From Membranipora membranacea (taxonomy: Eukaryota; Bryozoa; Gymnolaemata; Cheilostomatida; Membraniporidae): a DNA stretch of 64,000 nt. The notes under the pieces are model-generated. The model saw only the letters and a program-made list of their open reading frames with translations. It was not told where the DNA came from and made no database searches. A program made the translations under genes and the position numbers. How positions within the stretch are numbered: position 1 is the first letter of the stretch; each line of letters opens with the position of its first letter. This document shows positions 34,206 through 44,700 of the stretch, piece by piece. The DNA lies in NCBI GenBank assembly GCA_914767715.1, contig OU612070.1, positions 1,627,501 through 1,691,500 of the forward strand. The letters are read 5' to 3'.

Positions 34206-35326
34206 TGCGGTAGATGACCTCTTATGGATGCACAGATGAGATCTCTGACACCTCTTTCACTGATTATCAGGGTTTTATATCCTACAAGAGTACTTAATTT
34301 GAAGGCTTATATTATTGCTGTGGTTATAGAATGATGTATGGATGATAAACTTAAAAAATGCAAGTCACCTTCCATGCCCAACTGCGTCAATGACTATTCC
34401 CAACTGCGTCAATGAGTATTTATAATCTTTGACTGCGTGTAAACAATCATATAATATAATATAATATAGAACACAATCAGTTACCAAACTTTCAAGTCGG
34501 TCTAACTCAGGCGATACTGTAAACTTGATAAAGACAAATATTTTTCTACAGCGTAAAGCCAATAATGTTTTGTTGCTCAATCTATTATACTGCTGTCATC
34601 TCGTTTGGCAATGTTATTATTGACACTAAGACATTGCAACACCAGATTAGGGTCATGATAGTGATAACTAACTCATGTGTCATGTCCTACAAAAAGAAGT
34701 AAAAACTCTCAACATTGTAAAGCAATGTAAACATGAATTATCCCTTTTTGCCAGTAAACCAGAGTATGGAAGTGTCTACCAGATTATAATGCAAAAAAGG
34801 GGCTAGATTTATTACATATTATGATGATGGAGCGGCGTCCTCATATATCACAAGATTTGGTTTGGTACCCATTTGAGAATGATAAATCGGTAAGTAATCT
34901 GCTTTGTCATGATAACGGAATGAAAGAGCAAAAAATTCAAATAAACATTCACAATACTGATAAAAAATAGTGACCTATGCATGACAAGAGTATATTTTAA
35001 ATCTCACTTTCTAATAATAACACTGAAACTGTACTTGCGTTTACAATGGATATTGATCTCCCCTTTTCAACTCCGGAAACATATTGGCAATTTTCCTACT
35101 TGTCAAATACTTAATAATAAATACTACAATAAAAAAGCTCTTGAAACCTCCTGCCACTCTAAATCTGCCTGGTTCATGAACATGAATGAATATGTTATGA
35201 AATCACCATTGATTTGCAATCAGTCGAGGTTTGCCTTGCTGCCACTTGGGGAAGATTAGCAAAATCTGAAAATATTTGTTGCAACATGCCAAGATACAGT
35301 GACTTAATAATAGGCATAACGCAAGA
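34206..35326. promoter_or_regulatory. Shared upstream region of two divergent genes
   Basis: The 1.1 kb between the start codons of the minus-strand sulfatase and the plus-strand receptor-like gene must hold both promoters. No TATA box or CpG-rich patch could be assigned with confidence. A direct repeat of CCCAACTGCGTCAATGA lies near 34377-34416. Confidence 0.4.
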
Positions 35327-38305
35327 ATGGTGATCCACCAGACAAGAGTATTACCAGTTGATACTACAGTGACTGCAGAAGACGAACCTTCTCTACAGAG
35401 ATTCGATCTATCAATTCGGTATATCATGACAGCTGTGGGCTGCTTACCCAGCTGCATACCACATCTACCAAAGTCAGTTCGGGTACCCCTGGCCGTAGCA
35501 CAACTGCTGATGACTATAGTTCTACTCATTCCACCTGTGAATGCCCTGTTCAGCATTTTAGGACAGGAAGACAGACAAAATCCTACAGTTTTCATCTACA
35601 AAATATTGTGTTTGGAGGTATCATTTCTCACTCCTTTTGATGCCCTCTGCTTCTCAGTCACTGCTAACATGTTTAATACATTCACTGACTACTATGGACA
35701 GCTCTCAGTAGTGCAAAAGTGCTTCAACAAAATGCACATAGACATACCACACCGTTTTATGAGGTTTTCTCTTGTCATGCTGGCTACCTCAGGTGTCTTA
35801 ATGTCAGGAGTGATGGTCACCTTATTCATATACGACTATATTAATCATGTGTGGCACCTTGATCCTTTATTTGCACCGGAGATCACGAACGATAACTACG
35901 TCAGTCTAGATCAGTTTCAGGTTAGGCTGAGACAGTTAGGCCACGTTTACATGGTGATGTATGGCATCCACACATGCATCAAAATCACTTATTTAGGCTC
36001 GGTGATCCTTGTCGTATTCCTACTCTTCAGGGGTTACAACAATAACTTGGAAAATATTGTCACAAACAATCCCAATAAACTTCAGAAAGACCTCTTGATG
36101 TATCGCCACACACATCTAGAACTGTGTCAGCTGGTCGAGAACATGAACAGATTATTCCGATGCTTGTTGGGCTGCATGGTACTGGCCTATAGTGTTGGAA
36201 CGCTGCTCATTCTCTACCTTGTGTCCTTGGGATTAACAAAGGACTCAGAGTTGAGAGGGATTATGATTTTCTGGTGTATAATGTTTATTTTCTTCGACAT
36301 AATGACTATTGTATCATGCCAGGTGATCCAAGATCTGGTGAGTCTTTCAATTTATGTTTTTTTTTGCTTGAATTGCTTGTTGCCTTAGGACCTGTCCTCC
36401 TTCCTAGGAGTTAAGATCTCGATATTTGCGGTCTAGAGTTCTTATTAAAAGGCCATGTTTAGGGTTCAGATTGTGCAAAAGTAAAAAATTGTATAGATGG
36501 CATGAGCATATGTATAGCAAAGTGTCCTAAAGTACAACACATGTGACAACAGCTCTCTTCAAATATTTTTTGAATCCATCTTCAGAGTGAAGGAATACCC
36601 TGCTTCTATTGAGGCAGTATTATTTAGCCAATAGTTAATATCTCAATTTTTTTTTTACAAGCAGAGTGTACCAGCAACACTTTTCTTGCAATTTTTTTAG
36701 TTTGTGATAGTAATACAATCAATCAAGTCTCTTCGGTCTTTTTTAGACTGTAGAGGCTAAAGAGCACCTGTTGAGACTAACTGTCACTCCCACAGAACAG
36801 AAGGTTGAGGTGGGACCATGGAAATGTTTTCTATTCATTAGGAATGTTATTATTTGTGCTGCTGATTTTGGAGTGAGATTCTGGTTATGTGTCTAGTAGT
36901 CCTTGTATTGTTTCTTCCGACTGCAGCTTGACATCTTTCACTGAAGATCTGACAGTGGTCAGAGGAACCGAGTGGGTGTAAAATGCATAAGTTTTGCCAC
37001 CAGCTGATTTTTGTGAGAAAATTTTGAATTAGTGATCACATGTTGTGACTATGAGAATATGTGGTCACAGTGTCTAATGAAACCCATAAGGGTAGAATAG
37101 TAAAGACGTAATAACATGGTGCAATCCTATCTTTTTCATGGTTTGCTGTTTGACAGCACTATAATAGTACAAACCTAGCAGTGCATTCAAGCTTACTAGT
37201 TTCAATTTGATAATATGGTATGTTTATATTTTTTCTTGACAACAGGAGTTTGAGTTGAGCTTATTTTTCGAGCAAGTTAACGAGCCGACACCTCTTACAG
37301 CAGCAGGAGTAATTGTTGTGAACAAAGACCTCGGTCTGACGGTAATCGTGATAATAATAATAATAATAATATAATATAATAATTATGTTGCTGTCCGTCT
37401 AGATAGACGAGGTGCGGCATAGGAAGAGGTTTATAGTGACGACTAGGTTTCTGAGTCGTTAGTGCCACTTTTCAACCACTCACACCTTTAACCCAGCGTG
37501 AAGCATAGCGCTACAAGGCCGGAGCTGCAGTGGTTGATGACAGCATCCTCCCGTATAAAGCTATACCATACAGGAGGGCTCTTTAATCTGCATGCACGAT
37601 GGTGTTGTACATACAGTAGACCTCCATTATTTATAGTCCTGATCCGAATGGACTGTGTGATCAGTCAAAGTCGAAACGACTTTCGGTCCCGGACGGGGTT
37701 TGAACCCACAACCGGCTGGTCAAGTGGCAGACACGCTTACCACTGAGCCAAACTGCTACAATACAACCAGCACTGCACAAGGGGTTCCGACTGTCAGTGA
37801 CACAGAAAGAGCGTGCCATTTTTAAACAACAAATCTTAGAGTTTTTTGGGAGTTGAGAAACTGAAAACATTTTGAAGGCACTGTGCGAGTCTCATAAGTG
37901 GGCGATCTCCGCTAAGGAATCGGTGTCTCTGCATCTATATCTGCTATTTTGCATTCTATCAATTTCGCATAAAAAATTATCTCTTGTATTATATATAGCC
38001 ATGCCGAATATTCAGAGATTTTCCATGGTAGTCTGCTGGTAGACTGCCGACCCATGAATGTATGGATGTTGTTGTATGTGAGAAAATATCACACCATCTG
38101 ATGGTTATAATTTCGTAATGGTCTATGTCAGACGATATCTAAGTTTCAATATCTGAATGATACAATATATTTATTTTAGATCGCTGGATTCATTCTCACA
38201 TACTACATATTGATGACTCAAATTGGCTCCTCTTTGCAAGGATCAGAATGTGCAAACTTTGAATATAACCTCACTACCACTATACCCGAGGAAATTCTAA
38301 GATGA
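35327..38305 (+). CDS. Gustatory-receptor-like (GRL) seven-helix protein, four exons
   Basis: Exons 35327-36337, 36747-36809, 37246-37341 and 38180-38305, all joined in phase 0, give 431 residues. Several hydrophobic segments of about 20 residues occur along exon 1 (for example near residues 50-75, 90-120, 140-170, 210-235 and 280-305), and a last one lies in exon 4. The C-terminus has the family pattern: LFFEQV, then LTAAGVIVVNK before a phase-0 intron, then IAGFILTYYILMTQIGSS, matching the TY...Q motif of the final helix of insect gustatory receptors and animal GRLs. Three phase-0 introns near the C-terminus are also typical. Family members are membrane proteins; insect ones are ligand-gated cation channels, while the role of non-insect GRLs is poorly known. 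Ligand unknown. Intron 3 carries a SINE. Start ATG 35327 opens the frame; a short cytoplasmic N-terminus follows. Confidence 0.85.
37349..37764 (-). mobile_element. tRNA-derived SINE with ATT-repeat tail
   Basis: On the minus strand: box A TGGCTCAGTGG (37750-37740) and box B GGTTCAAACCC (37706-37696), about 310 bases of unrelated body, and a tail of ATT repeats at 37370-37349. Total about 415 bp, inside intron 3 of the receptor-like gene. Its body does not match the SINEs at 48755 and 52884. Confidence 0.8.
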
Positions 38306-39046
38306 AGCAAATTTGGTTATACATTGTACCCCTGGGCTGTTAGTATAGAAACCGACGTACAACAAAACAGATATTCAACTTGATTTCAGTGACATCACTA
38401 AGTAACAGATCCATCTCCTATAGTTATATAGTTACACAGGTCATGTAGTTTAGGCTTGTTAATTCATAATTCATTAATAAATACATTGAGGACTTTAAGT
38501 AATCTGATCCTAAATACAAGAGCTTGTCTGAAGTTACTCAAGAGAGTGATTTTATTTATTGCCACTCATATAGTTGATTTCCTTCAGAACGGTGAACAAA
38601 TGCAGCACATCAATTTGCTAAAATGGATTTCCAATTATTTACTTCCCACCCACTTGAGGTACACAATATAGATGGGTACCATTATTTCTTGCGTGCACAT
38701 GCTCAAAAATATACCTAAGAATGCAGGGCGAGTCATTATTATTCCATAACAGTACCATAATTTGGGGCAAGCGAGAGGGAAGTTGGATGCTTTTATCGAT
38801 GACTGGTTATCGCTTCTGTCATACTAATATATTCATTTTTATTTAGCATCATCACATTGTAAATATTAAAAAACAATATTCATAAATATATATTTTTCAA
38901 TACATGCATGTTTTTTGACTGTGGTTATATATGTGCACATGGAATGAACGATATAGAGCTGCCAATAAAATGTGAGCAAATAAAATAATAGATAAAAAAG
39001 ATACATTATTCCTTGACAATGCCTTTTTATTGACAATAACATATGA
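38306..39046. other. 3' flank of receptor-like gene, no feature seen
   Basis: AT-rich, presumably 3' untranslated region and spacer. Nothing recognised before the P-type element. Confidence 0.4.
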
Positions 39047-40031
39047 TATAGAATCATAGACCTACTAATAATAAACCTAGACGGGTGACCTGCGCAGCTG
39101 AAGTGAGGCCTACAATAACCGGAATTCCCCAATGACATAACGTTACTGTGTTGTGCACAGTGAGCGCTGCAATGAATGGTTTTACTATATGAGCGTGACT
39201 GATTATTAGCTATAATGTCATTTTTCTCATAGAGATATCGAAGACTGATGCCTTCAAGTTAATTTTATCTGGAGGGTGATGTAACAAGCAACATCATAGT
39301 CTCTGAATTTTTTCTCTAGCTCAAATATTGAATGAGATACGACCATTAGAAGCCAGCAATATCTGTAAACAGTGATACATCATTTAAGCATTGCAGCAAG
39401 AAAATAGCATTTTTCTCACAGATTCATCGAGAAATTATGCAAGCAAGTTAATTTTATGTGAAATGTGATGGACCAAGCCAGCTGTAAGTCTTTGAATTTT
39501 GTATCTGACTCAAATATTGAGTGAGTTACGTCCATTAGAAGTCGGAAATATCATGACTCAATGACTGACTGTTGCGTGAAAATATTTGTTTATGCGTTCT
39601 GCAATCAGTTGATGACTCAAAGCATGGCTAGCTAAAAATAGCTATAACCTTGGTCAACCTTGCACATGCTGTGTCCATCTGTATTGTAGCTCAAGGGGTT
39701 TGTTACACGTCCCCATAAGTAGCATGATCTTGAAAGTTATCGCTGTAGGATTAGCTTAATTTTTGCATACTCTTCATTGGTGGGCTTTGTCTTATTGAGA
39801 CTAAACTGTCCAGTTGCTCAGTGGATTTCTTGCACACCTGGGATCGCATGAACATTGCAATCGGTAAGATAAGATTCATAACTATACTTGTGTTTTAATT
39901 TGTTTCAGTTCCATGGTATGGTATGCTTTACTTTTCAATACTGTCAGGTAAAGGTGGCAATGACAGGCGCGACATTATGCTCTTTTTTCACTTTCGCAAA
40001 GTAGGAGAAAGATTGATGTCATGTTTTACAG

Positions 40032-40484
40032 GCCAGTAAAAGTAGTCGACACTGCTGCTGTGCTTTTGGCTGTAGCAACACACCAATTGAGGATGCAAGC
40101 CTCACCTTCCACCGCTTTCCGCCTCAGCAGGAACGCCGTGACAAATGGATCGAAGCAGTGTCCCGTAAAGATTGGAAACCGAGCACAAACTCTGCTCTAT
40201 GCAGCAAGCATTTTGGAAAGGGTGCATACAGAGTGCCTCCTAACCTTCCAGGGAGACGAGCTATGCTCTACCCGAATGCAGTGCCTACTATGTTTCCGGA
40301 GTATCCTGCGTATCTACGACCCCCACAACCCAAAAAACGTAGAGTGTTAAGCAGAGACACTGCAACCCCCCCCCCCCCGAGTTCCAGCGCAGAAACTAGT
40401 GAGGATTTACATACTGTGCAAACAGATACAGTTCCTGCTGAAGCAGCAGAACCTGTAGTTCCAGTTATACCCTTAACTGAGTAG
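40032..40484 (+). CDS. THAP DNA-binding domain exon of the P-type element
   Basis: The frame opens after a likely splice acceptor (TTTTACAG, ending 40031) and has no ATG before the domain, so an upstream exon is expected. Zinc ligands of the C2CH THAP fold are visible: CAFGC near residues 12-16, then CSKHF after about 45 residues. Between them are FHRFP and DKWIEAV, and after them the AVPTMF box closing the domain. A Pro/Ser-rich linker with a C-run in the DNA (near 40369-40378) follows. After the stop, another frame (about 40493-40648) encodes a basic helix with a heptad-like pattern (RRRIKTLQQRIRRFEKKERV), reached by splicing at CAG 40495 or by a frameshift. In P elements THAP binds the subterminal DNA, and THAP plus zipper without a catalytic core acts as a repressor. 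Confidence 0.8.
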   Translation, partial: ASKSSRHCCCAFGCSNTPIEDASLTFHRFPPQQERRDKWIEAVSRKDWKPSTNSALCSKHFGKGAYRVPPNLPGRRAMLYPNAVPTMFPEYPAYLRPPQPKKRRVLSRDTATPPPPSSSAETSEDLHTVQTDTVPAEAAEPVVPVIPLTE

Positions 40485-40762
40485 CGATTTGCAGGAGGGG
40501 CGTGGGCAAAAGAAGACAACTCCTGAAGCCAAAGTTCCGAAACAAAGGAGGCGAATAAAGACATTGCAGCAACGCATACGCAGATTTGAGAAGAAGGAGA
40601 GAGTACAACGTAACATGATAGGTATCTTAGACATGTTCAGACTGTAGAGATTCACTTATAAATACAGACACTAACGACCCGAATGATGATACTACACTGG
40701 TGTCCGTCTAGAATAGGGGCGGGCTTGTTGTACTTTCTCCCAACACAAAGAAGCTCTTCGTA

Positions 40763-41035
40763 GTGAGCGAGCAACTGCTCCGCAATTATATAACATGCAA
40801 TGGTGTTGACACAAACATACTTATCAAAACCCGAAACAGAGTCCTCAACCATATTCTTTTAGGAAATTTGCTTGGATTTATGAAATGTGCTGTGCATTCC
40901 ACTTCAACAATCGGATCCCTTATCCACCGATACATAATGATACGAGTTCATTACGAAACCCAGAAGATAACATCAGAGAAAATTGAGAACATCCGATCTA
41001 AACTCAATAGATTGGTAATATTTCAGCATCAGTAA
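40763..41035 (+). pseudogene. Probable C-terminal remnant of the P-type transposase
   Basis: A 90-residue open frame ending with SLIHRYIMIRVHYETQKI and a basic tail (RSKLNRLVIF) before its stop. The aromatic/basic pattern close to a stop, in the right place within the element, is what the C-terminal end of P-type transposases looks like, but the match is by impression. If correct, the deletion joins the zipper region to the extreme C-terminus. Confidence 0.45.
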
Positions 41036-41559
41036 CTGGTCTATCTATGCATAATATCATGATATAAAGTATGCACCTCGTACTTCTAGTGGTACTTCTG
41101 GATGTTCAGTTGCATAGTAAGAATAAGATGTTCAGTTGCATAGTAAGAATAAGACTTCTCATTTATTATTACAACCAATACAAGACACATTTTTATCTTC
41201 ACTGTTGCTCCTTGCTATAATGTATCAACGCTTACAGATATTGCCGACTTCTAATGGTTGTATCTCATTCGATATTTAAGCTAGAGATAATATTCAGAGA
41301 CTATGGCATTGCTTGGTACATCACCTTTCAGATCAAATTAACTTGTAGGCATCGGTCTACGATATCTCTATGAGAAAAATGCCATTATAGCTAATAATCA
41401 GTCACGCTCATATAGTAAAACCATTCATTGCAGCATGCACTGTGCACAACACAGTATCGTTGTGTCATTGGGGAATACCAGTTATTATAGGCCTCACTGC
41501 TCACTGTATAAGCTATATATCTGTCACCTGTCTAGGTTTATTATTAGTAGGTCTATGTA

Positions 41560-41640
41560 TAGAATACACATTCACCCTAATATCATGTAGAATACACCTT
41601 CACCCTAATATCATGTTGAATACACCTTCAACCTCATTAA
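41560..41640. repeat. 28-bp tandem repeat beside the P-type element
   Basis: Two near-identical units of the TAGAATACAC.TTCACCCTAA type and a degenerate third, beginning within the right target-site duplication. Confidence 0.8.
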
Positions 41641-41750
41641 CGTGATGGCTTACCACAGTATAGACTGCCCTGCCGCCCTCAACCTTGGTTAACATACAAC
41701 TTAAACATCTGCTGGCTTTGACATATCTGGTACAAAGTTACAAATTCAAA

Positions 41751-44700
41751 TCAGCCATCAACACCCCACTTTCCATTCCTCTCTTGTTTCTCATTATCTG
41801 TTGATGGTGCAGGCTTTTGTGCTGTCTTCCTCTCAACAACCAAACTTATCTTTCTCAACACTCCATCAGCGAATTTTCCAAACATTCTGTTTGCAGAATC
41901 AATCATGGTTAGTTTTTCTTTAGGCGCTATGATAGGTTTAGCGTGCATACAATATGTATGCGTCGGTGAGGCAGAAGCTGACCAGTCTCTAAGTGAGAGA
42001 TCAGAGTCCTCATCTGAAGAATCACTGGATAAGAAAGCTGAGGAGTCATCGCTACAAGATGGCTCAGAGAGAACTGGGTCAAAGTGCCACTTTCTGTCCA
42101 CTCCACCCAAATGCTTGGAACCTGAAATGTTAGACACGCCATCATATTATGGTGAGAAGGATAAATCAATTGTTCAGTGCGTGCATTGGGAGACAACTTG
42201 TAAGAAGAATCCTTGTGACCGTGTCAGACTTTATTTGTCATACATCTGATCAAGGAAAATAGATTACAAAAATGTAACTTTTACTGTTAATATTTATATA
42301 ACAGTGTAATCTGTTACACAGTGGAACAAAAATATTAATCGACGGATGAATATTACCTGTGTCAAGGCTTCGTACTCTGCGTGCTAATAGCTTTCCATAA
42401 CAATGCATCTTTGGGGCTTGTCTGAAACATATACTATCCAACCACTCTGCAAACCAAAAAATATGAATTCATGATCACATCAGTGTTATACCACAACCCC
42501 GCTCAGGTCTGCAATTTCTGTCAGTGTTTGTCAGCAGTGTTTACTGCTGGTCAGACTGCTTACCTTTTCAGCGATATTTACCAGGCAGACATCATCTGTG
42601 GTCACTGCTTTACCAGTGCTGTCTTTGATGTCACATAATGCAGCGTATGACCCGTTTACCACATTGGGGTGAACTGGAACGTTTGAAAGAAGCAAACTCA
42701 TATCCCAGTCTCGTTCGTGGTGCGCCCAAGTGAAACAACGCTTTTTTTTTTCTATAAAAAGGTAGATAAGCCTATGAGTTATATAAAAGCTATTTACCTG
42801 ACCACCCTTATGTAGCCTGGGCAAGCTGTCGTGTCGGGGGTCCTCTCTTTACAAATGGATTTACCCAGGCTGTCCCCCCTCCACACCCACCCACCCCTGA
42901 CAGCCTGCCCAGGCTAACCCTTATGTATCTTCTTTACCAAGAAGTACATAATTAAAGACTCATACAGTGTCATAACACTATGGAAAGCAGAGGGTTTATA
43001 ATTAAGAACCTTTAGATCATATTGACAAATGTGTACAGCTAGACTACCCCTATCTATAACAATGTTTGTAGTCAATTCCAGAAGGTTTCATATAAGAGTA
43101 AAGTCTCTCCATAGTCTTATCAATAAATTAACTCGTATAATTATCAGCTGTCAAAAATGAATCCTGCCTAGTTGTCAGTTAGATCAAAACTCATTATTGT
43201 GAGACAAGTTCTTTCAAATCATTGCTCCTGTATGGTTTTAAGGAGGCAAATTTGTTGCCAAATTGATCACTCAGAAGATAGAAACGCAGTGATCAACTTT
43301 AAATAGCTTATCCCCCACCCACTACAAAACTAATAGTACAGCACAAGTACCATACCTAATGTAACAGTGCTCTCTGTTAGTTTGCCCATGTTCTCTTCTG
43401 TGATCAATTTAGCAGCATGTTCTTGGATGATCATCCAATCGCGATCCAGATCACCCTCAGTGGTATGCGGAGATGTCACAGTGAATCTAATGGTGAAATA
43501 AAAGTTTCACACGCTAAACATCTCATCTTTACGTGAAATTCAAATATATATAAGATGGTTGCCATCTGGATACTGTCCAATCTGGGTGAACGGGAAAAAA
43601 TTGCATTCTCAGAGACAAATTAATGCCATAATGGTGGTCACATGTCACCAAACAGTCGGAAAATTTAGATAAAAGTTACAAATAAAATGCTACACTAGCT
43701 GATCTACCATAGATGAAAACGTCAAAACATTTTTTTTCAAACCTCTTCAAACTGTTGTATTCCTGGCATACCCCTTGCCAACCACCATGTCCTACCTGAT
43801 GACATACACTCCTTTCAGTGAGGCGGGTACCATATGAATCCTACCATCCCTGTTCAGATTCTTCAGCAATCTGTCTGTTCTGTTCACTCCTTCATTTAGT
43901 CTGAACACAATCAGTCCGAGATGGCGTGGAGCAACAACTTCAAATCTCTCATCTGCCAAGATTTTCTCCTCAAAGTATTCTCCTCGCTTAACATTCTACA
44001 AGAAATAGAAGACCAAGTTAATGTGATATGCCTATACAACAAACATCACAATTAATAATAATAAAATATTATTAAACTCTGGACAGTGAACTAAACTGTG
44101 GACAGTGTATTTAGCGTATGTATTTAATGTATATAGTGTTTTTTCTTTACATTCCTACTTCACAGAGATGAAGAATCTGGGACTGTGGGTCATCTCTATC
44201 AGTATCAACTTCGCTTGCCAGTTATAGAGTGAGTGGGCTAGAGCAATCAAATCATGTAGTGGACTCAAGTGATCTCATTGAGAATCGAACCTTGGAATTT
44301 GCGAATATGAGGATGCCATTACGTTGCCATCCAGCCTTGGGTCATCATAAAACAGCAGCAGAGCAGATTTATAATCAGATAAGAACACTTGTAGATGTGT
44401 TCGTAGTGGAAAAGGTTAAACATGTTAAATGGAGTAGGGTGTCGCGCCAAACATCCCATAGGTAAAAAGTACGATTGAGATATGATGTGACCTTACTGAG
44501 GTCGGTCTTAGTTTGAAATAGTTTGATATGTCTTAGTCTAATAACGTGATGGTGCCTGAAGAATGTGGTTTTGGGTGTAGTATACAGTAACGATATGTTT
44601 AGGTTTTACTGGTGATGCTTGTCGCTTAGAAAATTTTGAGAGGTGATTATAATATTATATATTGTGGTAAATAATATGATGGCACATTGATGATGTGGTT

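Larger units (their letters stand above)
39055..41557 (+). mobile_element. P-type transposon, internally deleted (KP-like)
   Basis: 2503 bp bounded by CATAGACCTACTAATAATAA and its inverse, with an exact 8-bp duplication TATAGAAT at 39047-39054 and 41558-41565. CA...TG ends and 8-bp duplications are P-superfamily hallmarks. Inverted similarity extends about 300 bases inward on each side (left to about 39380, right from about 41235), interrupted by small indels. Inside are a THAP-domain frame (40032-40484), a basic coiled-coil stretch (about 40493-40648) and a tail frame (40763-41035). The central transposase region with the RNase H-like catalytic core is absent. A 25-bp tandem duplication (TTCAGTTGCATAGTAAGAAT) lies at about 41105-41155. 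Confidence 0.88.

Noticed and set aside
35203-35595. 130-residue minus-strand frame over the receptor-like gene's first exon
   Set aside because: Antisense shadow of a frame with clear family features and phase-matched exons.
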